DNA of 64,000 nt from Prorocentrum cordatum. Its lineage: Eukaryota; Sar; Dinophyceae; Prorocentrales; Prorocentraceae. Below are positions 9,627 to 19,467 of the stretch, one piece after another (the first letter of the stretch is position 1; every line of letters begins with the position of its first letter). The position numbers and the translations under genes are program-made. The stretch spans positions 70,992-134,991 of the forward strand of contig CAUYUJ010021698.1 of the NCBI GenBank assembly GCA_963575745.1, read 5' to 3'. The notes beneath the pieces are model-generated. The model searched no databases, was not told where the DNA came from, and worked only from the letters and a program-made list of their open reading frames with translations.

Positions 9627-10125
9627 CGGCGACGACGACGACGCCGACAACGACGACGAAGATGACGACGACGCCGACGCCGACGACGACGACGAAGACG
9701 ACGACGACGTCGCAAACGAAGACGACGACGAGGGAGGAGGGAGGACGACGACGGCGACAACGGCGACAACGACGACAACGACGAGGGAGGAGGGAGGACG
9801 GCGACGACGCGGAGAAGGAGGAAGGACGGGGACGTCGACGACGGCAACGACGAGGGAGGAGGGAAGACGACGACGACGACAACGACGACGACGACGACGA
9901 CGGCGACGAAATAGGAGGGACGACGACGAGACGCCGACGACGGACGACGACGACGAAGAGGGAGGAGGAGGAAGGACGACCACGGCGACAACGACGACGG
10001 AAACGACCACGACGCCAAAGAGGACGACGACGGCGAACACGAGGAAAGACAGAGGACGACGTAGGCGACGACGACGACGACAACGACGCGGGAGGAGGGA
10101 GGACGGCGACGACTACGACGACGAC
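9344..10125 (+). repeat. Long (GAC)n/(ACG)n array
   Basis: Nearly 800 bases of GAC triplets. The first half is almost pure; the second half is broken by GGGAGGAGGGAGGAC blocks repeated about every 50-60 bases. Encoded poly-Asp, Thr and Arg frames are artefacts of the repeat. Confidence 0.95.
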
Positions 10126-10820
10126 GCAAGAGTCTTCGCAAGAGCGCGCGCGCACGCTTTTGTTGAAAACCCGTGTTGCGAAACCTTGGGTTTTTGTAGT
10201 TTTTTTGGACGCGCGATTTCGAAATCCTTCCGAAACCGATGGGTTTTGAAGGATTTCGGCATACGCGCGCGACCACGCGCGCGTCTGCACTTCGTCCATT
10301 TTTTTTGCAGAGGATTCTCGCGACGGCACACGCGCAAGGGCGTTCGACAGACTTCGACATGCGCGCGCGAAGCCCGTTTGGTTTTTTTGGACGCGCGATT
10401 TCGAAATCCTTCCGAAACCGATGGGTTTTGAAGGATTTCGGCATACGCGCGCGACCACGCGCGCGTCTGCACTTCGTCCATTTTTTTTGCAGAGGATTCT
10501 CGCGACGGCACACGCGCAAGGGCGTTCGACAGACTTCGACATGCGCGCGCGAAGCCCGTTTGGTAGCATTTTTTGTGAAAAACTTGAAAACCGATGGTTT
10601 TCTTAAGATTTCGCAAGAGCTCGCGCGGAAGCTTTTTTAGCAAATCAGTGCTGCGAAACCACGTGTTTTTGTATGAGTTTTGGAAACTCGATTGCGAAAT
10701 CCTTCCGGCGCCGAAGGTTTTTGAAGGATTTCGGCATGCGCGCGCGACGACGCGCGCGTGCGCACTTCGTTTCATTGTTTGCAAAGGATTTGTGAAAAAG
10801 TGCAATGTTAGAACAACGTC
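10126..10820 (+). repeat. 182-bp perfect tandem duplication in a larger CGCGCG-rich repeat
   Basis: 10199-10380 and 10381-10562 are identical to the eye: GTTTTTTTGGACGCGCGATT, CCGATGGGTTTTGAAGGATT, ACGCGCGCGACCACGCGCGC and CATGCGCGCGCGAAGCCC. A diverged unit follows to about 10800 and begins like 10126-10198 (CGCAAGAGC...). A further distant unit is at 11860-12110. A recent duplication within an old array is the simplest reading. Confidence 0.9.
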
Positions 10821-11004
10821 ACCGCATAGTGTTTTTTTATAAGGGACCCTCAGGGGGGGGGGCCGGCCTGCCTGGGATGGTATGATTTCATATTTCGGAT
10901 GGACGAGTGTGCAGAATATATATATGAAATTATACGATCCAAGGGGGAGCTGATAAGTCCGGGGGGGGGGGGGGAGAGTGCATTCTTTTTTAAAAGAGGA
11001 GAAT

Positions 11005-11235
11005 CTATGTGGTGCAATACGTGTTGTGCCATCTACGTTGTGGAACTATTGTGTGCAACGTATGTTACGTGCAGTAAACGTAGTGCGATCTACGAGGTGT
11101 CGCACTTGTTGTGCAACCGATGTGGAGCATGATATGTGGTGCAGTACTTGTAGTGCCGCATATGATGTGCAATATCAGGTGTGCAATCTGTGGTGTGCGC
11201 TCGAGGTGGTACGATCTACGTGGTGCAATTAACCT
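11005..11235 (+). repeat. 15-bp minisatellite (ATGTGGTGCAATCTA type)
   Basis: About 15 degenerate units around (A/T)(T/C)GT(G/T)GTGCAATCT. The same unit makes a second array at 12285-12705. Confidence 0.85.
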
Positions 11236-11312
11236 TGCCGAAGTTGACGTGGTCAATTCCTCTGCTCGCGCAACCATCCCGCACAACCTCCCGCAAGTCA
11301 GTCTGCAAAACC
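11218..11312 (+). repeat. Dispersed repeat R17, copy 2
   Basis: GTGGTGCAATTAACC, TCCTCTGCTCGCGCAACCAT, CCCGCAAGTC and CTGCAAAACCC correspond in order to 9193-9303. Confidence 0.6.
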
Positions 11313-11329
11313 CATGCGGCGGCGATTGC

Positions 11330-12284
11330 AATGACTGCTTTGTGCTGGCTGGCGCCTCGACGCAGCCGTGCTAGCGCGCGCAGGCTCGCGCGCGGAACGG
11401 CCAGCTAGTCTGGCGCGACCGACGCGGCCGCGGTGGCGTTGACCGCTGGGAACGTCCCAAGCGCGTTTCGCAGGCCGCGATGGTCCGCGGGCACCTCAGT
11501 GCGAGTCGGTGATTCGGGCGGACGCTGTATTACGGCGACGTCGACAGCGGCAGACACGATGATGATAGCAGCGACGCTGGCGACGATGCTGACACTGACG
11601 AAGGCAAGGCCACTGACGCAGCCGATGGTGATTACGCCGATGATGATGGCGCCCGCGTGTCGACGATGAAGGTGCTTGAAGGTTTCGACAGGCGCGCGGC
11701 CGACGGGCGCGAGTCGCCCGCATGGTGTCATTTGGCAGGGGCTGTGCCCCCCCCCCCCGAACGCGCGCGCAAAGGGCTTCTGGATGCTTGCGACGCGCGC
11801 GCGCGAAAAAAGGCTTTCGTACTCGCATGTGATAAACATATTGATATCGCAATTGGTTTTTCTTCAGTAGTTCGCAAGAGCACGCGCGTATACTGTTCTG
11901 AAAGCCAGGTTGCCACACCACTCGTGTTTCATGTGTTTGCAGGGGACTCGATCATGAAATCCTTGCGGGGCCTAGTTTTTTGAAAGATTCTGGTTCATGC
12001 GCGCGGCCGCGACGCGGGCGTGTTGACGTTGTCAGGTTTTGCGAGTGCGATTCTTGCAAATGCGCTGATGGTTTTTGACAGACGGGTGCGCGCGCATTTT
12101 GTTATGTGTCAGGGATGAGAGGGGTAGAGTGTGATTCCCTTTTTCGGTCGTCTGCATTCAGACCCCGAGTGATCGATGGGGGCATAACCATCGGTACATA
12201 GCAGGCCGAGGGACTGGACGTATATCCGGGGGTGGTGCAGATCCTGTGCTCTCTGCAGAAAAAGAATGGGTATGTGAATTGATC
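11330..12284. other. Intron sequence; distant R15-like unit, no gene seen
   Basis: It contains GATGATG/GACGCTG runs (11560-11650), a CGCGCGCG-rich unit at 11860-12110 resembling 10126-10800, and a short palindromic CGCGCG. No exon motif was recognised. Confidence 0.4.
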
Positions 12285-12705
12285 CATATGTTGCAATGTA
12301 TGTTGTGCGATATATTGTGTGCAGCCAAGCATGTGCAGTTTATGTGGGGCATCGTATGTGGCGCAATACATGTTGCGCAGCAGGTGTGGAGCAATTAATG
12401 TGGTGCAACATATGTTGTGTAGCCCATGTTGTGCAACCTATGTGCCCCATGGGATATTTATTGTGCGGTACCGGTTGAGCAATATACGTGGTGCAGTGTA
12501 GCTGGTGCAATATATGGTATGCAATATGTGGTGTGCTAGCTATGTTGTGCAATCTGGGTGGTGCAATCTGTGTGGTGCATGTGGTACGGTCAATGTGGTG
12601 CAACGTATGTTGCGCGATCTATGTAGTGAGCGACCTGTGTGCTGCAATCTGCGTGGGGCAACCCATATTGTGGAATGTACGTTGTGCAGTCTATGTTGGG
12701 CGGCA
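12285..12705 (+). repeat. 15-bp minisatellite, second array
   Basis: About 27 degenerate units of the GTGGTGCAAT(C/A)T(A/G)TGT type, as at 11005-11235. Confidence 0.85.
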
Positions 12706-12902
12706 ACGGGGCGGCGACAGTGGCAACAAGCGCGGCGACCGACTGACAGGCCCAGACGACTGGCGGCGACGAGGCGGCGACAGGGCGGCGACCGCGGCAA
12801 CAAGCGCGGCGCCCGACAGACAGGCCCAAACGACTGGCGGCGACGAGGCTGCGGTGGTGCGGCGACGGCGGCAACAAGGTCGCCAGACCAACAGACAGGC
12901 AC
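12706..12902 (+). repeat. 74-bp tandem repeat, 2.5 units
   Basis: Units begin ACAAGCGCGGCG and contain ACAGGCCCAGACGACTGGCG then GCGACGAGGC. The second unit has CCCAAACGACTGGCG; the third is cut short. Confidence 0.8.
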
Positions 12903-13154
12903 AGTTCCTTAGAGGAAGAGGAGAAGGAATAACCCCTAAGTGCAAGCACTGTTTGGCGCAAAGAGGTTTTAGGACAACGGGGGAGGATGAGCAGGCGGAG
13001 CAGGACCTGGAGGAGAGAGAGATAGCTGGCGCTGCCTTTGCACAAAAGAGTTGCACTTTACATCACGAGGGCGCAGGAGAGGCACCACTCGAGAGGGGAC
13101 CAGGGAGGGACGCTGAACTGCCCAGGAGTGGCACCAGGAAAAGCACCAGGCTTC

Positions 13155-13260
13155 CGGAATGCAGGAGCGCCGCAAGTGCCTCAGGTGATGAACTTGATCG
13201 AGTATTTCTGGCCGAAGCTGAAGCGTGCAGTACAGGCATGCTGGTGCCACGGGGTGACCG
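13155..13260 (+). pseudogene. DDE transposase C-terminal remnant (Tc1/mariner or DDE_3-like)
   Basis: The frame around ATG 13188 reads PQVMNLIEYFWPKLKRAV. It fits the end of Tc1/mariner/IS630-type transposases (family form SPDLNPIExxWxxLKRxV), including the final catalytic Glu of the DDE triad, the Trp and the LKR. The two catalytic Asp residues are not found in this frame upstream; the preceding sequence (12900-13150) is open in another frame with CKHC. It is therefore a fragment or frameshifted. It lies in the large anoctamin intron, 180 bases before the inverted-repeat unit at 13403-13670, which could be a related non-autonomous element. The family call rests on one motif. Confidence 0.42.
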
Positions 13261-13402
13261 GGGAAGCTCGGTCACGGCACGTCCCAGGAAGGCAGGACGC
13301 AGAGGAGGGTGACAGCAGATGGGCGATCAAGCTACTTCCCCGTCGGGCTGGCGCTGCCGCCGCGCTGCCGTACCCAGAGGTTTCTGGAGGCTTCCAGAGG
13401 TC

Positions 13403-13670
13403 ACATGCTGCCCCAACATGGACTCCCGAGGTTCAGATGCAACTCCTGGGAGGTCAAATTCTGTTTTCGCCCTGGTCCGAAATTCGGCTTAATCCAGCTA
13501 AATCCCGCTTAATCCCGCTTAATCCCGTTTAATCCAGCTTAATCCCGCTTAATCCGAGGCCCATTCCGGCGTAACAGCTCCCAAATGGGGCTTAATCCTC
13601 CTTAATCTTTCCGACGAAAACCTCCCAGCAGTTGCCTCCTAACATGCTGCCCCAACATGGACTCCCGAGG
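13403..13670. mobile_element. Inverted-repeat unit between 29-bp direct repeats, with a CTTAATCCCG array
   Basis: A perfect 29-bp direct repeat (starts ACATGCTGCCCCAACATGG, ends CTCCCGAGG) occurs at 13403-13431 and 13642-13670. Six or seven bases inside each lies an inverted pair, GCAACTCCTGGGAGGT at 13439 and ACCTCCCAGCAGTTGC ending 13635. Between them are about seven 10-bp units of CTTAATCCCG (13489-13552) and further TTAATCC boxes. Confidence 0.75.
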
Positions 13671-14124
13671 CCCCCGAAGAGGGCCGAACGCGTCCAAGAA
13701 TCTTCACCCCCATCGATCGCTGACGGTGCTGCCGCCGCCGCTGATGCCGCCGCTGACGCCGCCGCCTCCGCCGCGGCGAAGTCGCTTCCAGCATGTGCAC
13801 ACGAAGCGTGGAGAGCCGCCTGCGCAGCGCTTCCTGGCTGAGCTCGGATCGCTTGGAAAGTCCCGGGCAGGGCCTCGGAAGCGTGCACCCGAGCGTGGCC
13901 CGCGCACGACCCTGCAGCGTCGTGCGCGGCGGCCGCAGGCCATGGGCTCCTTTGGCTGCGGTTCTTCTTTTGTTTGGTGCACCTGACTGCGTTCTCTCGC
14001 GGGCCCGCTCCGGAAGCGTCTGGTGGCACCACTTCGTTGGCGTGCCTCCGCTCCAAGATCGGGAAGGACGTGGTCGTCGTCGTCACCCTCCTCGTCACCA
14101 GACCTCCTCACGTTGGGGGAAAGA

Positions 14125-14321
14125 CGGCGGCGAGCGAGAGGGGAAACGAGAAGGAGCAGGCCTTCTCAGAAGGCGGCGGGACTTCTCAGAAGCCCTCGCG
14201 TCTTCTGAGGAGTGTTCTGTGTGTTCGGGGACGGCTTAGGAAACTTCTCAGAAGGCCGGGGGACTTCCGAGCCTTCTGAGAAGGCCTTCCCCTTCGCACT
14301 GCCCCCCCTCGCTCGCCGCCG
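14125..14321. mobile_element. Foldback element R9, copy 1
   Basis: The left arm CGGCGGCGAGCGAG...GGCCTTCTCAGAAGG and the right arm CCTTCTGAGAAGGCC...CTCGCTCGCCGCCG are inverted copies about 60 bases long. The palindromic CTTCTCAGAAG box recurs several times in the core. A second copy is at 32957-33168. Confidence 0.78.
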
Positions 14322-14939
14322 ATCCTCGCTCTGCGGAAAAACTCACGCCGGGTGATGTTGCTCCCCTGGTCTTGAGCCAGGGAGCCACTACCCACAAGGC
14401 CCTGGGACTGCCAACAAAACGGCCCAGCGCCGTGTCCGCGGGGCCAAGAAGATGGACCCAGCGGAGGGGGCAAGACGACCTCCGCGGGCCCACGTCGCGA
14501 ACAAAAATCACGACGCTGCAGCGGTCCGCTGCTCCTCCTCCCTTTTCCCTCCTACAGTGGAGGCTTCCGGAGGTTCTGGGGCGCCTCCAGGGGCTTCGGG
14601 AGATGTCTGTCACCACCCACCAAGCCACCCCAACCCAACCTGAAGGTATCAATTGGCCCTCCATTTCCAGTGGGGTGGATTCTGGGAACCTTGAAGAAAC
14701 ACACCAGAAGCCCGTACCCCCCGCCCAACCCGAAATGCATGTCTTCGGGGTTGGGTTGGGGTGGTCTGGTAGGTAGTCAGCCTGGAGGCCCGAAAGTGGG
14801 GAATGGGGGGCGAAATCTGCTGCGCACAGCCGGTTTCGGCCCCATCACTGGGCACACTCATCCGATACAGGATCGCTGCTGGCGCCCTCGGGTGAAAACG
14901 GACTGCGCGCAGCTGGTGCGCCCACCAGCTCTTTGCTGC

Positions 14940-15075
14940 GGCGCCTTTCTCGGCGACCCCGACAAGAGGAGCGAGAGGAGGAGGCGGCGGGGGAGGAGGA
15001 GGAGGAGGAGGAGGAAGATCAGCGACGTGCGAGCAGGAGGAGGAGGAGGAGGATGAGGAGGAGGAGGAGATTTCC
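14940..15075 (+). repeat. GAG-rich triplet repeats
   Basis: GAGGAGGAGG runs at 14990-15015 and 15030-15072 with GCGAGAGG interruptions. Confidence 0.8.
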
Positions 15076-15267
15076 GGCGTCTCGCTGTCCAGCTGCCCGC
15101 GGCAAGTCCCCCTGCCGTGGCATCCCGGCACTCTCTGGATGGCGACTGGTTGCTCGAGCACAGCACACCGAAGACCGTGACGCGTGACACCTCGTGCTCC
15201 GAGGCCTGGGAAAGCTGTTAAAGCGTACCATGCTCTTGCGCTCTGTGTCGGGGTACATCCTCCTCCT

Positions 15268-15367
15268 NNNNNNNNNNNNNNNNNNNNNNNNNNNNNNNNN
15301 NNNNNNNNNNNNNNNNNNNNNNNNNNNNNNNNNNNNNNNNNNNNNNNNNNNNNNNNNNNNNNNNNNN
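15268..15367. other. Assembly gap of 100 N
   Basis: Exactly 100 N, a placeholder size, so the true length is unknown. It lies inside the large anoctamin intron, right before a GT-rich array that probably caused it. Confidence 0.98.
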
Positions 15368-15605
15368 TGTGGGTGTGGGTGTGGGTGTGGGTGTGGGTGT
15401 GGGGTGTGGGTGTGGGTGTGGGTGTGGGTGTGGGTGTGGGTGTGGGTGTGGGTGTGGGTGTGGGTGTGGGTGTGGGTGTGGGTGTGGGTGTGTGGGTGTG
15501 TGGGGGTGTGGGGGTGTTTGTGTGTGTGTGTTGGTGCGTGTGTGTGTGTGGGTGTGTTTGCGCGTGTGTGTTTGTGAGTGCGTGCGCGTGTGTGTGTGTG
15601 TGTGT
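15368..15605 (+). repeat. (GTGGGT)n then (GT)n microsatellite
   Basis: About 20 GTGGGT hexamers, then GTGTGT with GC and TT variants. It is internal, abuts the gap, and is not the TTTAGGG-type telomere repeat. Confidence 0.95.
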
Positions 15606-15754
15606 TCTCCGCCTCTTGCTCACGTCTCGTCCCGTTCCCCCGTCCTCCGCCCCTCTTTCCTGAGGAGCAGCTCCTCCCTGTCGCACCCCCAGACGTGTTG
15701 GTAGGGCGGGCCTAGCGTTTCCCCTGAATGTTCGTCGCCATGTGATCCTGAAGC

Positions 15755-16255
15755 TTGAAACTTGCAGCTGCTTGGCGAATGGAGGGAGGATCGCCTCACC
15801 GCCGTGAACATTATTTCAACAGTTTGCAACCATGTCTCTGATGTAGGGCGGGGCGTGTTCAAACTATGGTTCTCGTCTGAGCGTCGCGCACATTCGTCTG
15901 AAAGTTCCTAGCAGCTTCACGATTGCTGGGCGGGTGGTTTTCGAAAAGTGGCTCTCGCATGGGCGCCGCGCACGTTCGGTTGACAAGTTTGCCGCAATTT
16001 CACGGATGGAAGGCGGGCCGTTTTCGAAATGCGTCTCTCGGCTGAGCGCCGCGCACATACGTCTTATAGTTTGCAAGAACTTCATGGATGGAGGGTGGGT
16101 GGTTTTCAGAATGTGGTTCTCGCATGCGCGCCGCGCGCATTCATCGTGAAAGTTCGCAACAGCTTGAAGGATTGAGGGCGGTTCCTTTTGAAATGTGGCT
16201 CTCGCCTCATCGCCGCGCACCCTGGTCTTGAACATTTGTAGCAGCTTCGGGGATT
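15755..16255 (+). repeat. 75-85 bp satellite R12, about six units
   Basis: Units contain TGG(T/C)TCTCGCATG.GCGCCGCGCACA then GTTTGCAACAGCTTCA.GGATGG AGGGCGGG..GTTTTCGAAA. Unit starts fall near 15866, 15949, 16024, 16113 and 16195, with a weaker one before. Related units occur singly at 26830-26935 (inverted), in an inverted array at 54110-54640, and at 55730-55975. Confidence 0.8.
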
Positions 16256-16469
16256 CGTACAGTGGAAGTCCCAGGAGTGGCGTTCTCGCGCGACTCCGGG
16301 TCGTCAGGACACATTAGTCACATTGATTCGTTGCGTTGGAGTCCCAGTAGTTGTGTTCTGGCACGGCTTAAGATTGTCAGCGCGCAACACTGGTGCGTCC
16401 TCGGGGCCGTGAGCAGCAGAGGGCGGCGCGCGTAGGGCGGCTGGGCCCCAGGAGCAGCAGCGCGGAAAG

Positions 16470-16543
16470 GGCCGCTATTCCTCCTTTGACGACAACGACG
16501 AGATACTCATCCAGCACGGGTACGCGACCTTCTTCGCCGTCAC
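16470..16543 (+). CDS. Anoctamin/TMEM16 exon, Ca2+-site helix 7
   Basis: The frame from 16473 reads RYSSFDDNDEILIQHGYATF followed by FAVT. It matches the anoctamin segment YxxFdEYxEMxIQFGyVTLF. TMEM16A binds Ca2+ through a Glu pair three residues apart here (E702/E705); this protein has Asp and Glu at those places. The donor is AC|GTCTGC (16543/16544), leaving a split Thr codon completed by G16766. Acceptor choices are AG at 16468-16469 or 16459-16460. The join to the next exon gives FFAVTSPWVVMATLL in frame, strong support for this exon although it is under 80 bases. Confidence 0.8.
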
Positions 16544-16765
16544 GTCTGCTGGGAAGGGGGGCGGGAGGAAGGAGGGAGGAAGTGGTCGCGGCAACAGCAG
16601 CGAGCAGAAGAATGACCAGGAATGGGGAGGAGGGGGAGGAGGAGGAGGAGGGCAAGAAGGCGGAGGAGGAGGAGGAGGAGAATTTTGAGCAGCATCAGCA
16701 GCGGCAGCAGCAGGAACAGGGGTGGGGCAGAAGGGGGCCGCGCCGACACCGCGGGGGCCTCGGAG

Positions 16766-16870
16766 GTCCCCGTGGGTGGTCATGGCCACGCTGCTGGGCA
16801 CCCTCCTCGAGATCTGGATTGACCGGCAGAAACTGCTGCAAGACAGGCGCCCCCACTGGGGAGGCGGAGG
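16766..16870 (+). CDS. Anoctamin/TMEM16 exon, Ca2+-site helix 8
   Basis: The frame reads SPWVVMATLLGTLLEIWIDR followed by QKLLQDRRP. It matches the family segment FPLAPLxALLNNxxEIRxDAxKLxxxxRRP. The Glu and Asp four residues apart (EIWID) correspond to the second Ca2+-binding pair of TMEM16A (E734/D738) and are intact. The acceptor AG at 16764-16765 fits the split Thr codon of the previous exon; that 222-base intron is canonical GT-AG. The right edge is not fixed: the family match ends at RRP near 16855, and a MITE begins at 16878. The next expected segment (family ...DIGxW) was not found. Confidence 0.8.
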
Positions 16871-16877
16871 CCAAGAG

Positions 16878-17231
16878 TTGAGTCGGGCACGTCCCTCTAC
16901 AAGAACATCTATCCCCAAAACAGTTTTTCCTTATAGAATAAAAAATAGGCCTGGGACGATGAGTATACCATGTGTTACTCTTTCTTAAAACATGAGATGA
17001 CTATTCTTGTATTTCTTCCATACGGTCCGGGCGCTGAAGAAGGAACTCTCTTCGTGGGGAGGGGCTCGGTGCTCCTTTCTTGTTTCACGGCTTGCCTACT
17101 GGTTCCCCCACGTTTTCGATGTGGAAGTCGAAGTTTAATTTATGGAAGGAAGGGGCCTCCTCCCTTATTTAGGGTTCCTTAGGTCGACGCCTCGACTGTA
17201 ACCGGCCTGTAGCGGGACATGCCCCACCCAA
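16878..17231 (+). mobile_element. hAT-like MITE R1, long diverged copy
   Basis: The left end TTGAGTCGGGCACGTCCCTC and the right end GGGACATGCCCCACCCAA pair as the family termini. Flanks GCCAAGAG / GCCACGAC match 6 of 8, as a decayed target duplication. At 354 bp it is twice the usual length. The first 100 bases resemble the family core (AAAATAGGCCTGGGACGAT). It starts within 25 bases of the anoctamin helix-8 exon match. Confidence 0.55.
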
Positions 17232-17408
17232 GCCACGACGGAGGACCGGAGCCCCCCTTGGAGCCGCGCGGAACTCTCCGCGCAGCCCTGGCGTGTCAGG
17301 GGAGCCTCTTCTGCGGGCCCCGGGGGGAGGGCGGTCGAACGAGCGACCCGCGACGGAAGGACGTGCTGAGGGCCTTGCCCACGTCGTGGATCTACTCGGA
17401 GGAGGAAA

Positions 17409-17628
17409 AGGTACCCATGCCTCGAAGAAGAAAAAACGCCATAAACATTAACTTTCGTCGCTCCGCGCGGATTTCTTGGATCCGCGCTGGGGCCCCCCAA
17501 GCGGCGAATCTGGCGCCGCCCCTGGCGCGCTCCACGCGCCAAAGAGGGGGAGCAGCACAAATCCAAGAAATCCGCGCGGACCGTCGAAAGTTTGTGTTCA
17601 TATGTTTTTCTTCCTCTAATGCCTCTAC
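17409..17628. mobile_element. Inverted-repeat element R7, fullest copy
   Basis: The left arm (GCCTCGAAGAAGAAAAAACG, then AACTTTCGTCGCTCCGCGCG GATTTCTTGGAT) and the right arm (ATCCAAGAAATCCGCGCGGA then CGTCGAAAGTTTGTG and AAGAGGCATTAG in reverse sense) pair over about 70 bases. The core contains CTGGCGCGCTCCACGCGCCA, itself partly palindromic. Confidence 0.75.
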
Positions 17629-17799
17629 CCCCTCGCCCGTTGTCCCCTTTGTGGGCCTCCTGGGAGGCCCTCGTCGCCACCGCTGGATTTGCCTCGAAAT
17701 CCTGGTCAGAACGCACCGCGGGAGAGGTCCTGGGGGCAGCGGTGTCGGTATCTTTTCGGTTTCCCCAGATAAGCTGGCGTCGTAGGTTTTGGGGGGCAG

Positions 17800-18170
17800 G
17801 GCGGAGGCAGGGAGTGAGCGGAGCAAGCAAGGAGGAGTGGAGCGAGGGAAGGGAGGCGGGAGGGAGGGAGGGAGGGAGGAAAACGGAGGGATGCGGAGAG
17901 GGAGGCAGCGAACGAGAGGGAAGCAGCGAACGACAGGGAAGGGGACGGAGGGAGGGAGGGCCTAGGGAGAGAGGAAGGAGCGAAGGAGGGAGCCAGGGGA
18001 GATCTGGTGGGGGATAGGAAGGTGGGCAAGGGAACAGAAGAGAACGGAAGAGAAGCGAAATCATGCGAATGCGATCGAAGGGGAGGGGATGTACGGAAGG
18101 GATGGGGAGAGGAGGGCGAATGAGCGAAGGAGACGTATAGCGAGCAGTAGAAGGTGGGGGAAGCGATCAA
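17800..18170 (+). repeat. Purine-rich GGGAGG/GAGCGA tract
   Basis: About 370 bases of G and A with GGGAGGGAGG runs. No coding signal. Confidence 0.7.
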
Positions 18171-18330
18171 AACAGGCAGGGCAGAGGGAACGTGGGGAGT
18201 GACTGACACCCCACCTCTCATGTGCCTCCCTTGTCACCTTCCCTTATCATCAGCCACATCTGCCTGCTACTCCTTATCCTCATGCGTTTCCTCACTTTCC
18301 TCCTCTTTCTACTGCTCTTCCACATTTACA

Positions 18331-18939
18331 CAATAAAAATACTACTCTCCTCTTCCCCCAGTGAGGTGTCCTGGCCTCCTCCGCGTATTGCTGCTGACAC
18401 AGGGTACCGCCAAGTTGCTGACGAAAATGTGCTTTCCCAATCCGGGCGTTTTCAGTTTGTTTTCTGAATGCCGCGTCTGCTGCAGCGTTGGCTGGATTTC
18501 CCCGCTTCCAGTCCTTCCAGATCATGTTCCCATGATAGCCTTGATGTCATTTCATCGTTTCGGTTCTTCCAAATCGTGTTCCTGTCCCAGCGTTGGCTTC
18601 GTTTTCGCGCTTACAGTCCTTCCAAATCGTGAACCATTGAAGCGCTGGTCTCACTTCAGGGGCTTCGGTCCTTCGAAATCGTTTTCCAGCTGCCCCGCTG
18701 ATCTAAATTGCATGTCCCGTCATGTGTCATTTCGTGTTTCGTTCTGACTGTGTTGTCGAAATGAGTCGCGTTCTCGACGCGAGGCCGTGCTATGCCGTGC
18801 TATACCATGCCTCGCGTACTCTCTCGGGAACACTGCCCTGTTCGACATCTGACTCTGCGAATGAAGAGGCGATCTGTGCAATGGTACGAGATGGGAGGGG
18901 GGGCAGGACGTCAGATATGGCGCTTGCGCACCTAGCTTG
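18331..18939 (+). repeat. Composite repeat R13, copy 1
   Basis: It starts with AATAAAAATACTACTCTCCT and CCTCCGCGTA. It continues with about five 60-70 bp units (CTTCCAAATCGTGTTCC... CAGCGTTGG). It ends with ATGGTACGAGATGGGAGG and CAGGACGTCAGATATG, then GCGCACCTAGCTTG. The same order is found at 20336-21011. Confidence 0.6.
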
Positions 18940-19467
18940 TCTCCCTCTCCCTCTCCATCTCCTCCTCGTCCTCCACCCACTGTTCGTGTTTCCACTCCTG
19001 CCGCCCCCCACCATCCCCCCCCCCTCCTCCCCGTTCTCCCCCTCCTCTCAGCACACCCACCCAAGCAGCAAGCTTCCCAAAACTGCTGGCGGCCCCCCCC
19101 CCTCCCGGCCCCTCAGCCTTCCTTCCCCCTCTTGTCTGGCCCCTCTGCGTGTCCTGCCTGCCCTCCTGCAGCGTGGGCCTCTTTACTGGCATCAGGCCTC
19201 GCACTGGCAGCAATGCGCTCGGGCCTGCTTCACGGGGGCGCACAGCAGGGCCACTTAGGGCTCAGGAGGGGCTCGGGCTTCCGGGCCGTTCCGTCGGTCT
19301 GGGCTGGGGAAACGGATCGCAGCCGAGGCCTGCCGTGGCCAGGAGAGCCCCCCCGTTCCTTACCTGGCGTTCCACCTGGCAGTGCCGTGGCTGCATGTCG
19401 TGGTGCTGTCATGGAGAGAGAAGAGGAGATTGCCCACTCCTGGAGCACCCCGGGCAAAGGAAGAGGA

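Noticed and set aside
9178-10569. 463- and 368-codon frames (poly-Val/Ser, poly-Asp, poly-Thr)
   Set aside because: All follow the (GAC)n array. The C-terminal halves come from a tandem duplication, not a conserved protein.
15368-15605. GTGGGT repeat as telomere
   Set aside because: It is internal, next to an assembly gap, and the unit differs from TTTAGGG-type telomere repeats.
18222-18467. Hydrophobic frame (SLIISHICLLLLILMRFLTF) as an anoctamin membrane exon
   Set aside because: It sits on a polypyrimidine tract, which is hydrophobic in this frame by composition. It lacks anoctamin residues and overlaps the start of repeat R13.
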